Assembly: GCA_010279815.1 (NCBI GenBank)
Contig: QEOQ01000508.1
Span: 254,936-318,935, forward strand
Source of the DNA: Brachionus plicatilis
Lineage: Eukaryota; Rotifera; Eurotatoria; Ploima; Brachionidae
DNA: 64,000 nt
Reading direction: 5' to 3'
A program made the position numbers and the translations under genes. Positions 47,881-61,179 of this stretch are shown here, piece after piece (position 1 is the first letter of the stretch; every line of letters begins with the position of its first letter). The notes under the pieces were generated by a model. It had not been told where the DNA came from and did no database searches. It worked only from the letters and a program-made list of their open reading frames with translations.

Positions 47881-49919
47881 ACTTCAATTTAATATTCATC
47901 ATGATTAAGAATCTTTTTTTTTTTTTTTTTCTAAAAAAACTTAATGAAAACTTTTTTGTTCATTTGCTAAATTTTTTAAAGCTATTTATTTTAATTATCT
48001 TCTCTTGATTTTTCATTGCTCGACCGTTTAATTTTATCTATGTTCACCTATTTTTTTGGATGATAAAAATTTTGAATATACCAAGATGAATAAATGTAAA
48101 TTTTTTATCTATCTGTTCTTATCTTTTATTTTCGCAGGCTGCTTTATCATGTTTAGACTGATCAACGTCGCCAAACAACTTAAGTCAACAGAGAGAGGCC
48201 TACTATTATGATCATATTGGGTGTACATATTTCATAGCTCATATGTTAATCACAAGACAGACTACATTGAGTTGTTCAATTTTTTAAAAAGTGTTTTTTT
48301 TTTATCTTGTTTTTTCTTAATAAAGAAATATCTAAAATTCAAGCTTTTTCTAATCTTAATTATTTAGATTTAAGAAAAAAAATTTTAAGTCTCTTTTAAA
48401 TTTGAACTATCATTTATCTAGCTTTTAGAATTTATTGGTCCCTCAATATTAGAAAACTGCTATAAAAAAAATTTTAATTAAAAAAAAAGCAACCAATGTC
48501 AAGTTTTGATTTTTTAACACTACTTTTTTGACGCCCGGCGAAAAAAGACAAGTCAACAGAAATAATATTTAAAAAAATTAGTAAAAAAAAAACATGCTGA
48601 TAATTACTCAAAAGGTTCTCTAGAAATTTTCATTGATAGAACAGCATTCAAAAGATATTGAGATTCAGAAGTTTATTTTCTGGGTCTAAAAGCACCTTGT
48701 ACGTTGTTGGGTTAGATATTTTTAAATCATCAATAATCGGAAAATTTTCATTGAAAACAATTAGGTTTTCAATTATTGCTTATATTTTATAAAAATTTTT
48801 TATTTAGATTTTAAAAAAGAAAAAAATCATAATTTTTAAAATTTGGTTTTTAAAGTTTTATATTTGCTGGAAGTAGTTTAATTTTAGTAATGAAATTTTA
48901 CGCCAAAAGAACTTTTCATTATGATGTGAGTGGGTGACAGTTTTTTATTTTATTTTGAAAAATAAGACCCGTTTTTATTATTATGTAGCCTAGCAAGGGA
49001 TTTATATCTTTTACAGTCTTTTAATAATTTTAATAAAATTTTAAATAAAATTTTAAATTTTTTATTATATAACCACAAAAGTAAAAATGATTATTTGAAA
49101 AATATATTTTTACCATTTAAATTTAAAACTTGATAAGACTCAAATTTTAAATTTAAATTTGATTTTAAATCCAAGTTACTAAAAAAATTTGAATTCTTTT
49201 TATGCTTCAAAGGTTAAATGTGCACCTAAATTTTGAATACCAAACCACTACCGCTTTTATTTTTAGTGTCTGAAAATTAAGAATTAATTACTGAAGACTT
49301 TAAACTTCAATTTCAATATTAAACATTACCAATAAAATTTTTACTAAATAAAGTTATTTTTTATTCAATAAATTGAAAACTTTAAGTTTTAGCCTGCAAT
49401 TCGATAGAATTCAAAATAAACAAAATTTTTCTTAAAATAAAAATGTATGAATATTAATGGTAAATTTGAATCGAAAAATAATTTTCATCTATATTAAAAT
49501 ATTTTAATATCATCATTATTTTAAAAGCTCTTTTCAAAAAAAAATATTTTTTCACTAAAGGATCTTTTATTCTTTTGACATATGTATTCAATTTTTAGTT
49601 ATTGGATTTGAATTCATGTAAAAATTCTGAAATTAAATTTTAAAAAATTCCCAAGAAATAAAACAAAAAATGAAACAAAAACTTTTGATTATACATATTA
49701 TTAATTAAACAAAAACGACATAGATCTTTCTCGATAATAGAAATCAATAAAAATGTTTAAAACGTGGCTTATTATCAAAACTAAAAGTTAGAATTGAATT
49801 ATTCTCAAAGACAAAAAACTACCCAATATCTTGATGATTTATTAAAAAAAAATTTAACTACACATGATAATTAGTGAAAATATATTTTAAAGTTAAAAAT
49901 TGGTATTATATTCAAAAAC
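47881..49919. other. Spacer between RAB5 and REXO5 with dispersed repeat R2
   Basis: The first about 450 bp probably include the RAB5 3' UTR. AATAAA occurs at 48089-48094 and again near 48319-48324, with a possible 3' splice site TTTTCGCAG near 48140. Repeat R2 copy B follows at 48985-49271. Otherwise AT-rich with no coding frame. Confidence 0.6.
48985..49271. repeat. Dispersed repeat R2, copy B
   Basis: Shorter, diverged partner of 41874-42323. The best shared ends are TGTAGCCTAG on the left and GCACCTAAATTTTGAATAC, CCACTACC and TTTTTAGTGTCT on the right. Same orientation. Confidence 0.6.
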
Positions 49920-52191
49920 ATGAAAAGACCTATTTCAGAAATTGACAGTAATATAAAGGAATGCTTTGATTCTTTCAAAAAATCGAAAGAAAATGGTGAT
50001 AACTCTGAATCTTCTGGAAAAATGGATAGACACTCTCTTGAAAAAGAACTCTCAGCAAAAATCCGATTGAAAAAAAAAATCATCATGGTATACACATTTT
50101 ATTAATCCAAATTAAATCTTTATTTAAATAATTAAATAGAAAAAGTCCAAGCTATTCATGTGTCTAGACGAATTAAAATCTTTTGATAAATCATTGGAAA
50201 ATAATGATAAGATGGAATGGACTTTGCCACAATTTTTTATCCAAGATATCCAAAGAGTCATTCTGTTTAGTTTAATTGGCAATCAGTTTAGATTTTATCC
50301 AAGGTAAAAAAATTTAAAAATTTTAATGATTAAAAATCTCTAAGAATTAAAATTTTAGATGGTGCAAAATTCTTCGTCCAGCATTTTTAAAAACTGTAAA
50401 TCTCATTACAATAAATAATGTATCTGAGTATGATCATGAATTAAAAAAAGAAAAATTCAAAAAATTTCACAAAATTTTTTTAAATCAAAAAAAAGAATTA
50501 AACTCAATCGAATTCGTATCATCAAATGTAAACGGAAACGATTTCCTCAGCGAATTTGTATCAGTTCCAATAACTCAAACCCAATGGATGAAAATTAGGG
50601 ATCGTAATTTAAAAATTTCAATAAAAATCAAAAATATTAATTTGAGTTTTTTAGAGGATGAATTTAAAATAAAAAGAAATCAAGTTGTAAAGCAATATAA
50701 GGCTTTGTTTGAAAAAATGAAAAATGATAAAAATATGGCTAAATCAGAGACAAGCGATTTGGATAAAATACCTAGAAAATCTCTGCTGCTAAATGTGGTA
50801 CAAATGATTCGTGAAGATTATCCCCTACCGTTTGATTTAAGCAGTTCTGATAGAGTGAAAGAATATGTCTATTCAAAAGAAAGTTATATAGCGGTTAACA
50901 ATTCAAGTCCCTTATTTTCAATAGATTGTGAAATGTGTTATAATATTGATGGTGAAATGGAAATAGTCTGGCTAGCTTTGGCAAACGAAAATCTTGAATG
51001 CATTTATGAAACATTTGTTAAACCGAGGCGCCAAATTCAAAATTATCTAACTCAGTAAAATTCGTTGTATTTGGCAAAAAAAAATTCTAATATTTTCTTA
51101 TAACATAGTATTACTGGTGTTAATGAGCTTCATCTAAAAGATATTACAATTGACTTATCAGATGTGCAAAGAAAAATACGAGAATTACTTCCACCAGATG
51201 CCATTCTATGTGGTCAAAGTTTAAACAACGATTTACATGCACTTAAGGTACTTAAAAAAATCACGAAATTTTTTAAATGTAATTTTGAAATTTTAAGATG
51301 TTTCATCCTTATGTAATAGACACTAGCATAATATTTAATGTATCAGGTAATAGAGATGTGAAGCCATCGTTAAGAAAATTATCCGCTCAATTTTTAGGGT
51401 AATTATTTTTTTTTAATAAAAATTGAAAAAAAAAATATAAATAAAATTTTAGAAAATTAATTCAAGAATCAACTCATAATCCAGTTATTGATGCCAAATC
51501 CTCACTTCAGCTTGTTTTATTGAAACTTCGACAAGGACTAGATTTTGGTGATGTTATTGTAAATGGATGCACAAATGTTTACAAAGATCATGTTGCAATG
51601 CCATTTGAAGGATTTGATAATTCATTTAAAGACAATGTTGCCAGCATATCAAAATTTATCTATCAAACTGGCTTAAATATCGAACAAAATTTCTTTCAAG
51701 TTCTTATTGATAATTCAATAAAAAGTGTTTATATTGACAAAGAAATTCCAAACAAAAATTTTCCCAAAAATTTTAATACTTTACGGGCTGAAGACAATAA
51801 AAAGGCTTTTGAAAAACTTGACGAATCATTGAATACCAACAAGTTTACATGGACACAATTCTATGTAGATAACAATCAACAAAATGGTCTAGATGATAAC
51901 GAGTTAACTCAAGTTTTGAAATATATAAAAAAAATTTACAAAAAGTTAGATGATGATTCTATGCTTGTTGTAGCTCTGACCGGAAGAAGTGAGAAAACTG
52001 GCTTTACAGATTTTTTGGGCGAAAATGACATGGATCGATTTAATAAACTTAATCGAGGACGATGCTTTTTAACAATCAAAAATTTGGAATTAGAAAAAAT
52101 GGAAAAAGAAATCAAAGAGTTATACGATACAGTTTATCCGGGTGGTAAAAAAGATGATTTAGGTGTTATTTTACCAGAAGATAATGAATAA
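49920..52191 (+). CDS. REXO5: REXO5-like DEDDh RNA exonuclease
   Basis: Six exons (49920-50087, 50140-50303, 50359-51054, 51109-51247, 51298-51398, 51453-52191) encode 668 aa. The N-terminal part has a basic/acidic leader (KRPISEIDSNIKE) and the conserved RFYPRWCKILRP region, as in REXO5/NEF-sp proteins. The exonuclease domain shows FSIDCEM (Exo I Asp/Glu), LNNDLHALK (Exo II Asp), YVIDTS and HNPVIDAKSSLQL (Exo III His and Asp), a complete DEDDh set. The C-terminal about 200 residues include RRM-like strands (TWTQFYVDNN, RGRCFLTIKN), consistent with the RRMs of REXO5. Human REXO5 is about 770 aa. Family role: nuclear 3'-5' RNA processing (snoRNA and rRNA ends). The stop overlaps AATAAA (52187-52192), and the convergent DENND3 stop lies only 84 bp beyond. 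Confidence 0.9.
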
Positions 52192-52214
52192 ATAAAAAAA
52201 TTCAAGACTAAAAT

Positions 52215-52220
52215 TTTATT
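52215..52220 (-). terminator. Poly(A) signal of DENND3
   Basis: AATAAA on the - strand, 55 bp after the DENND3 stop. With the REXO5 signal at 52187-52192, both 3' ends are packed into under 90 bp. Confidence 0.6.
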
Positions 52221-52275
52221 TTCAAAATTCATTCCAACTCAATGAAAAAATTATAAATATTTTTTAAAAATCTTT

Positions 52276-55200
52276 TCAAGAAAAGTCTTCTGCAATTAAC
52301 ATTTTATTAATTGATCCTGCAATAGTTTTTCTTTTAATTCTTTCTGGTCGCCATATGGCTATTGAGCCATCTCCACTTCCTGATCCCGAAATAATGAATC
52401 TTAAAAATAAATTAAATCTATGTAAATTAGAGTTTATCTTATAAAACGAACTTATTTTCAACACAACAAAGCGATCTAATTGAGTCATTATGCGCCTTTA
52501 AAGAATTTTCACATTCAAATAATTTTGAATTAAAAATTATTAATTTTCCATCTTTTGAACCCGCCCATATCTAAAAAAATCCTAGATGAGGAAATACTAA
52601 TTTTAACTTTTAATTACCAAATCATCAACACTCAAAAATGATCTATATCCCTTGCAATCATAAACTCCTATTCTCATTTTTAATTCAAAATTTTTCAAAC
52701 TCCAAACTGAAACAATACCGTTGGCTGTATTTCCAACCCATAACTAAAAATTAAGTTTCAAATTTTTATTTTTTAATTTATTTTTAAAAAACAACAAATT
52801 CTTCATTGCTATCTGGATCATGACTCAAGCATGCACAACTAATAAGCTCATTATTTTCACCACAATTAAATTTCAGAGTTTCTTTAAATTGGAAAAATTC
52901 ATCAAAGATATCAATTTGCTTCAAATAAACTAATAAAGTCAAATTAAGTTTAATACTTTTAAAAAGAAAAATTATTTTAATTTACTTGATAGTAAATATT
53001 TTGCTGATGTTTTGATATCAATTAATTTCAATTGCTTTCCAGTAGCTTGAAAAGTATTGAATGAATCAATTTTTTCCAATTTGTTGGCATCCCAAACAAA
53101 AATTTCACCATTTGCTGAGGCTGTTAAAACTTTTCTTACATAAATCTTGTCTTATCTAAATATTTGAGATTTTTAGAGTAAAAATAATACTTGATTTTTT
53201 CGAAATTAATGATGCAAATGATAATATCTGAATGAACTTGTATTTTCTGATTAAAAGATCGAGTTTGAACATCCATTACATAAAAAAAATTTCCTAATAC
53301 ACTGATCCAAATTTTAGAATTTATTGGTTCATGCATTAAGCACGTCTAAAGATATATTTTTAAATAATTTCAAGTTTTTGAAAGTAAATTTTACAATTTT
53401 ATTTTCTAATTTCATGTCAGTTATTTCATCATTCCATGTAATTGCATCAAAAATTTTAATCCTGTGACCAACAGCACACCAAACAGTTGGATAGCCATCT
53501 ATATCCACATAGATAATTGACTCAACACTTTGATAAGTATATTCTCTTATTGAAGGATTAATTTTCAAATGAAGTATTTTCTTGGCATCTTTAGACATAT
53601 TTAATTTGCTTAATTCAGATTTATATAATGTGTAGAAGCAAAGGTATTTTATTGATTTGTCCAAATCTCTGGAATGATTAGCTATTGAGTTTAAACCACT
53701 TGAATAATTTTATTAAAGATGATAGTGATGTTTGACATTAGAATACCTTTGTAAAACGGAATCCATTAAAATTACATTTATTGCGGCTAATTGAACTACT
53801 GAAGAATCTTTTGTTTCATTAGCGATACGAAACGAAGAACACAGTTCATTAAAAAGCAAGTACCAAACATTAACTTCATTATCTGGACTGATATGTACGG
53901 CTTCTGAATTTTTTTTTAAAATTTATATATACAAATTTTAGATTCAAAGAAATGTACCATTTAAAGTGTTGATTTTAAGGGCTGATTTTGAGTTAAAAAG
54001 TCCATTATTATACTGAGTTTTTTCTATTGAAATTATATCTTTGATTTCAGTAATTACTTTTCTTCTATTTGTTCCCAGTTCTAACAAATACAAACACTTT
54101 TGTGTCAACACTAAATTTCCAATTCCATAATTTGGAACAAGTGTGTGATTAGAAATTTTAAGAGCAAATTCTTTCGTTCGAATTTTGTTTTTTGGCAGAA
54201 ATTTCTTAATTTTGTTTAGTTCACTTTCTTTTAATTGATAAGTATCGATGAAAATTTCAAAGGTTGCAAAGTCAAGCTCTAAATTTAAATAAAAATATTC
54301 AATTCATTTTAATTAAAAACAATAGGCTAAATGATTAATTGTATTAATTCACCCAAGGATCCACGAAAACCGTTTCAATGCAATTTTTCAACCCAGCAAA
54401 TATGTTCTCTTAGAAATAACGCAAAATCACTGCTTAACATACACAATTTTTTTTCCAAAGATCACTCAATTTAGTACTATTTCAAAGTTTCATTTTTTAA
54501 TTTCGAAATTTTATTTAATAGAGATCAAATAAATAAGACTGAAAAAGCTGTCGATAAATATATCAATAGTGGCTCTAAGTTTGATGAATGCAATTTTTAC
54601 TGTACTGGGAAATTTTTTGGTGAATTTTATTAAATAATTAAAAATTTCCTTTGAGAATTTTTTTTTTTTTACAAGTAAAATTTTTTTAAAGCCAATTGGA
54701 TCATATTTTACCATGTAAGAAAATGAAAAAAAAATGTTTCACAAGATAAGAAAATAAAATTCTGACCAAAATCGCTTCAAAAAAGTTTTCCAAGTAAAAC
54801 AGCAACTATTTTTATATATATTTTGTATTTTTTTGCACATTTTTAAACAATGACCATGCTTTTAAAATATTTCAGTTCTAGAAATAATTTATTAATATTG
54901 TTTTAACTAAAATATGTTAAAGTTTGGTCATTACTTAAAAATATATAAAAAAATACAAAAAAAGAGATATTAAGAAATTATTGTCACACATATCAAGCTA
55001 TATAAAAAAAATAATGGTTTATTAATCATTATTGTAATAAAAATTATGTGGATTTTACTTAACTTTAAAAAATAATTAATCAATTGTTAATGAGAAGACA
55101 TCTCAATGAAATTATGAAATATGCTGTCAAGTCGTCTTAAATGACTTGTCAGAAGTGACTTTTTCGGGTAGGTATGACTACCGTTGTCAAAGAAAAAATC

Positions 55201-58200
55201 ACAATGAAATTATGGTTAAATAATCTTTAATTTTTTCAATGAAACATTATTAAGAAAAAAATTAAATTTTTTAAAAATGTTACAATATTTTGAGTGTTTT
55301 CCTAAAAACACAGTTTTTTTTTACAAAAATAGAATAAATATTTGATCTAGAAAATAAAATAAGAATTAACAAAAATTTTAAAGGTTTTATTTTAATGATC
55401 GTGCTAAGAAATCGCTGAGCCCTAAACATTTAATCACGAAAATTATCTTAAAGAAATTTAAAATTATTACAGTGGTGATTTCATAACAGTATTTTACGAA
55501 AAATTACGTAAAATACTGTAAATTAACCAAATTTTACCACATTTTACGTAAATTAGCGTAAAATCCGAAAAGTGAAAAAGAAGTATTTTACGAAAAATTA
55601 CGTAAATTTTCAGGATTTTGAGATAATTTTGGTAAAATTTGGTAAAATTAAAAACGGCCAATTCAAAATTCAAAATTTTTTGAAAAAATGTTTTTTTTTT
55701 CCAAAAATCGAAAATTTAAGACAGTTTTTTTTTTCATAAATTGGTCAAAAAAATAGATATTTTTAAATTGTTATAAAAAAAGCTTTCTTAAATTTTCGAT
55801 TTTTGGAATAAAAAAACATTTTTTCAAAAAATTTTGAATTTTGAATTGGCCGTTTTTAATTTTACCAAATTTTACCAAAATTATCTCAAAATCCTGAAAA
55901 TTTACGTAATTTTTCGTAAAATACTTCTTTTTCACTTTTCGGATTTTACGCTAATTTACGTAAAATGTGGTAAAATTTGGTTAATTTACGGTATTTTACG
56001 TAATTTTTCGTAAAATACTGTTATGAAATCACCACTGTATAAGATCTCATAAGATCCTTTTTAAGATTGAAATAATGAGAATTTACTTGAATTTCCAATG
56101 GTTAAAGCATCAAAAAGTCTCCTAGAAATTTCATTGTCCAAACGTATCTCCAGAAAAATTAGTTTCTGAGTAAATTCGTCAAATTCTTAGTTTTGAGATG
56201 AAAAAAAAATAATTTTAAAAATATAATAGAGAGCTCTAATTACTCAAATCATTCAAAAATTCGATGTCTTCAAAAGTATCAAGTGAATTTATAGAATTTC
56301 CGAATGCAGAATTGTTTTCATTATCATTATCATCATCAAATTTTTTAAAATCTTCCGATGATATATAATAATCCTGCGATTTTATCTTTTCAATCTGACT
56401 AATTGGCAAAAATGGTAAAATATTTTCTTTGATCAATTCTTTTGGAAACAAATTTTTAGAATCAATTTGATAAAAGTCTCTGAATCCATCTATATGTTGA
56501 TTAATCAATATGAAGTAAAGTCCACGTAAATAAAGAATCGAATCCTTATGAAAAAGGATATTTGTATTCTAAATAGAAAATGCAAAAAGTTGAAAAACTG
56601 ATTCCATAAAAACCTTTAATTCGTTAGTAAAGTCTTGAATAGCTGTTTTCGGACTTTTAAAAACTAATGTTTTTGTAATCAGTCTGATAAAGTTGACATT
56701 GGAATTTGATCTTGCTTCTAACTTATGAAGACATCTTTTATCACTCGACTTGGCAATTTGTTTTTGATAATAAAGATCAGGCTTATCTTCGCTGATATTT
56801 TTTATTAAGCTGTTTATAAAAATCTCGAAAATTGAAGTATTAATGACCTAAAATATTTAAAATTGACTCAAATTTTTATATTAAAGATAAATATCAAACT
56901 TTTTTGTAAAATTCCAAATCACTCTCATTAACACTGTTAAAATAATTTTCTTTATCAAACTTTTTAGTCTGCCACTTAATAAACTGAGTCAAATCCCTAA
57001 AATATTTGATTAAATCTCAATCGAGTCTAAAATTTTAAAAATAAAACCCAAATATTTCCACATAGAATTCGACAAACAAATCAAAAATTTTCGAATTGTA
57101 ATCATCACGGATGCTTTTATCAAATCTTTTTTGTAAATCATTATCAAATTTTGTTGGACTAGATTAACATTTTAAAAACATTTCCTTTAAATTAATTTAA
57201 AAACTACCTTGTTAGTTTTTTGGTTTCTATTTCATTTAAATCCATCAAGTTAAAATTTTTTCTCAGATCATCCACAAAATTTTGCGGAAAATTCACAAAA
57301 TCATTATTTTTGTAAATTTTTTTCTCATCAATATCGATAATCATTAGATCATTATCCTTCAAAATTAAAAAAATTAATTGAAAAAAAAATCACTGACTTA
57401 CTTCTTCTAGCTGATTTTTTAAGTTTTCATAATCAGAACAAAACCCCATGATAAATGGGTGAGGAGCCTCAATATAACCAAGTTGACTTCCGGGCAATAG
57501 AGGAACATATGATAAAAACCATTTAAATGGTTGTATTAATTTCATAAAACACTTAAATTATATTTTTATTTTTAATTTAAATAAAATCCAATTTTATCTT
57601 ACCTCTAAAACAGGCGTCAAGAGGCTGGTATTTTTGCTAATGAATAACATCTTGGATTCGCTTAAAAATCCAAAGATAACAATTAAGATATCATCAAATG
57701 CAAATCGATTAAATAATAAGCTCAGACTTAGATCAAAAACTTGATTTTCGAATTCATCAGGCGGATTTAGAGAAATAAAAACATCATCAAAACTAGCTTC
57801 CTTGATTTTTATTAATTAATAAAAGAACATTTTAAAAACAAAATTTTACTAATATTAAACCAAAGCGAGTCAACGATTTTGGTGGAACTGGTAAATGAGT
57901 AAATTGAAAGGCGAAATGCTCCATTGTTGAATTTAAACTTTTTGATATACTTGAAATTGAGTTGTATATTCTTCAAAATTAGAATAATGTTTATTTAAAT
58001 ATAAAAAAAACAGATACACTTATAATATTTAGGTCAATTTGAAGATTTTTTAAATTTTTTTATCAATTTAAACTTTAATACTCACTTTGAAACACAATCT
58101 TTTAAAACATCAAAATAAGAAAATTGTGACATCAAAATAATTGATGTAGGAACATATATTTGAAAGTAATTTCTCTTTTCTTTCATTTCATCCTCGCTAA

Positions 58201-58927
58201 AAATTTCCAAAAGTTCGAACATATTTGTCTCATCCTTTTGAATGAATATTTAAGCTTTTAAAAATTCAGTTCCAGTAAATATTTTTTTAAATACATTTTT
58301 GGAACAATAGAATTCTCTAAAATAAGTAAGTGCAACTGAAAATTTTTTTTTTCCTTCCATGTCTGTGAGCACAAAGCTATGAACAAAAGGGTCTATTTTT
58401 AGTTTGCTTACAAAAGCTTGATCTTCAAGAAGTGTATTTAGTTAATTGAAAATAAAATTCATTTTTATATTCACTTGGAAAGCAGAACTGAGCCAAATTG
58501 TAAAGTACATCTGCCTGAATTGGTACTTCGACAGGCTTTAAGGCAACATGTCTACTATTTATTTCCTCTTTGCTATCGCCTAAATCAAACTTTTTGAATT
58601 CAAAACTGAATAATTTAATCTAAATTTATCTTTACTGAAACATCTTTTGTTAATTTATACGGCGGATATTTGGTGTTTATTTGATTATGACTAGAAGGAT
58701 AGGTGGCCAAATCACAGCTAATTACTGATAAAATCGATGATTCGATTGGAATGCTCAAAATTTCATCCAAATTCTCATTTCCGGCAAACTAAAATTAAAG
58801 ATTTTCAAATCATAAATCGTTGCCTATTTATTTTTATTACCTGATCTTTGAATATAAGACCAGTATCTTTATCACATCCGACTAAAACTAAATAATCAAT
58901 TAAGCTATTATGCAATTTCTTGGTCAT
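52276..58927 (-). CDS. DENND3: DENN domain-containing protein 3 (Rab GEF, complete)
   Basis: 22 exons, with all phases agreeing: 58927-58841, 58788-58636, 58589-58475, 58422-58295, 58234-58086, 57970-57850, 57800-57603, 57551-57402, 57356-57208, 57158-57048, 56996-56900, 56847-56614, 56568-56244, 54278-53958, 53903-53747, 53698-53395, 53345-53191, 53134-52986, 52929-52793, 52743-52618, 52570-52452, 52399-52276. The product is about 1,202 aa; human DENND3 has 1,198. The N-terminal half is a tripartite DENN module (LIDYLVLVGCDK, FVHSFVLTD, QIYVPTSIILMSQF, PFKWFLSYVPLLPGSQLGY). A linker with PNYGIGNLVLTQKCLYLLEL follows. The C-terminal half is a WD40 propeller (YPTVWCAVGHRIKIFDAITW, SANGEIFVWDANKL, GIVSVWSLKNFELK, SGSGSGDGSIAIWR). 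Family role: GEF for Rab12 in endosome/autophagy traffic. The exon before the large intron could also be read to a stop TAG (56238-56236), giving a DENN-only protein, but a GTAATT donor just before it restores the match to the WD40 half. Confidence 0.93.
54279..56243 (-). other. Large DENND3 intron 13 carrying a foldback transposon
   Basis: A 1,965-bp intron between the DENN and linker/WD40 halves; the other introns of the gene are mostly 35-60 bp. It contains the 568-bp foldback element at 55470-56037. The 67-codon frame at 54511-54714 is Lys/Phe-rich and shows no family signature. A small extra exon cannot be excluded, but the donor (GTAATT) and acceptor (TTTAG) phases match without one. 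Confidence 0.75.
55470..56037. mobile_element. Near-perfect foldback MITE (251-bp arms) flanked by TA
   Basis: The left arm 55470-55720 and right arm 55787-56037 are almost exact reverse complements, around a 66-bp loop. The ends read CAGTGGTGATTTCATAACAG and are flanked on both sides by TA (55468-55469 and 56038-56039), the target duplication of Tc1/mariner-type transposons. No 8-bp duplication is present, which argues against hAT despite the CAGTGGTG end. Each arm contains two copies of a smaller palindrome, GTATTTTACG-8 nt-CGTAAAATAC or a close variant. No coding capacity. Confidence 0.9.
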
Positions 58928-59239
58928 ATCTCTACTGGTTAATTTTATTACTTTTAATTAAAAATTTTAAATAAAGTTTTCATTTTTAGCATAAAAGTTT
59001 AAAAGTATAACTTATCATATGACACTTTATCTTATCACTTGTTTTAAGATGCCTTAAAATTGGCATAATTTTTATTGTTTATTATTTATTAAGTAACAGC
59101 TTTGGTTTATTGCTTTTCAAGAAATTCTGATATTTAAGTATGCTAAAACAAATGTTTTTCAAAACGTGATTTGAATGATAATAATACATTAACTTTTATT
59201 TTTTAAATATTTTAACCTTTAAAAAAAAGCTTTTAAAAA

Positions 59240-61179
59240 ATGACAAATAAAATTGAAATTGAGAAAATGAAGGAATCAAATGCCCCAGACCGACTCAAAG
59301 GCGTAATTAAATTAAAATTATCTAATTTTTTAGGCTTTTAATTATTTAAAAAAAAAGAAATTCACTGGTCATTTATTATTCTACATTTTAATTACGGTAA
59401 TTGGTGGTACATATGCGACTGGTTGGAATATTGGAGAATTTAACACTCCGTCTCAAGCTCTTAAGCGATTTTTTTCGACCACTTATTTTAATAGAAATAA
59501 TGAAACAATTACGGAAGACACTTTGACAAATTTATGGTCATTAGCGAATGGATTAATGCCTTTGGGAGGTGCTTTTGGTGGACTAATAACTGGGATTTCA
59601 GTAGAAAAATTTGGCCAGTAATTAAATTAAATTTTTTCTATTTTCAAATTATTTTTTATTTTAAAAAGTATCAAAAGCATGTATTTTATAAACATATTGG
59701 TTGTAATTAATACAGTTCTATTTGTCATTTCTAAACCAATTAAGTCTTATGAAACATTAATTATTGGCAGAGTTTTAACTGGGTTTATAAGGTATTCTAA
59801 ATTTTAAATTTTTGTTTCTTTAAATTTTGAACTGGATTGTTTAAGTGGATTTTTTTGCGGTGTTTGTCCTCTCTATTTGAGCGAAATTCCACCGTTAAAT
59901 TTGAGAGGCTTTACAGGCACTATTAATGCCTTGGCAATGTGTGTAGGAAATTTGGTAACTAACATAGCCGGTTTGCCAATCTTGCTTGGATCTGATAGAC
60001 TTTGGCCTTATCTCTTAGGACTTATAATTGTACCAGCTATTGTTCATTTTATTGGACTGCCTTTTTGTGAGGAAAGTCCAAAATATTTGTACATCACTAA
60101 AAATAATCCTCTAGGTGCTAAAAAAGGTAAAATTTGTCACTGAATCTAATTTGTTTTATAAAATATTTTTCAAAAGTTTTGGAAAAATTGAGAGGATCGC
60201 AAAACCAAGCACTAATTAAGCAAGAAATGGATGAATTGGAACAAGAAAAAGAAGCTAAAATGAAACAAAATGAAGTTTCGTATATTGATTTATTTACCAA
60301 GCCCTCTTTAAGAAAGGCTTTGATTGTCAGCATAATGTAATTTAAAAAAATTTAAAAAATGATAAAAAATTGATGGCAATTTTTAAAGGTTGCAAGCAAG
60401 TCAACAGTTTTCCGGAATAATTGTCGTAAGATATTTTAATAATCAACATTGCTAATGACTTATGAAACTCTTTTCCAAGGTGATATTTTATTCAGCTGAG
60501 ATTTTTATCAAAATAGGTTTAGAGGAAACAACATGGGCTTTGTATGCATCAATTTTAATTGCATTAGTTGAAACAATTATGCATGCTGTTTGCATGTTCT
60601 TTATTGACTGGAAAGGCAGGAGATTTCTCTTATTATGGGGAATGTCTGGAATGGCATTAAGTTGCTTTATTTTGGCGATTACAAGAATTTTTTCAGTAGT
60701 GAAATTTACCTTTATATTTTTTTAAATTAATCATTGAATAAAGGATAGCGTAGAATGGTTCAAGATTTTAGCAGTAGTAGCTGCCGTTGTTTATATAATA
60801 TTTTACTCTTTAGGACCAGGTATTGATAAATTATTTGCAACATTTCAACAACAAAAAAAAACTCTATTTTAGGTCCTATACCATTGCTAGTCACCGCTGA
60901 ATTGTTTGATACTGAATCAAGAGGAAAAGCTGTATCAATTGCTGTCTTTTTTAATTGGTTCTTTAATTTTTTGGTGACGTTTTCATTTCCTACAATTGAT
61001 GTAATTTTATATTTAAAAAAAATTTAACAAAAATTCAACATTTTTTCTAGAATGCAATCAAGGGATACAGTTTCGTTATCTATGGAAGTCTTTTGGTCCT
61101 TTTTACTATTTTCACCTATTTCAAAGTACCTGAAACAAAAAACAAATCTACTCAGGAAATTATCAAATATTTTGAATAA
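59240..61179 (+). CDS. SLC2/GLUT-type sugar transporter (major facilitator superfamily)
   Basis: Ten exons (59240-59302, 59334-59617, 59669-59791, 59846-60126, 60177-60336, 60389-60425, 60480-60695, 60744-60819, 60873-61000, 61051-61179) encode 498 aa, the size of GLUT1. Twelve membrane helices are expected. TM1 is [20 protein letters not shown]. The [39 protein letters not shown] (TM7 QQ motif), [19 protein letters not shown] and PETK motifs are the sugar transporter signatures. The TM7 QQ-x-SG motif is kept. Substrate and GLUT class cannot be decided; it resembles class I/II. Intron 1 is only 31 bp. It is divergent from DENND3 with 312 bp between the ATGs, so promoters may be shared. AATAAA at 61203-61208. 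Confidence 0.94.

Noticed and set aside
54511..54714. Lys/Phe-rich frame in the large DENND3 intron
   Set aside because: No family signature, and the flanking exon phases join without it.
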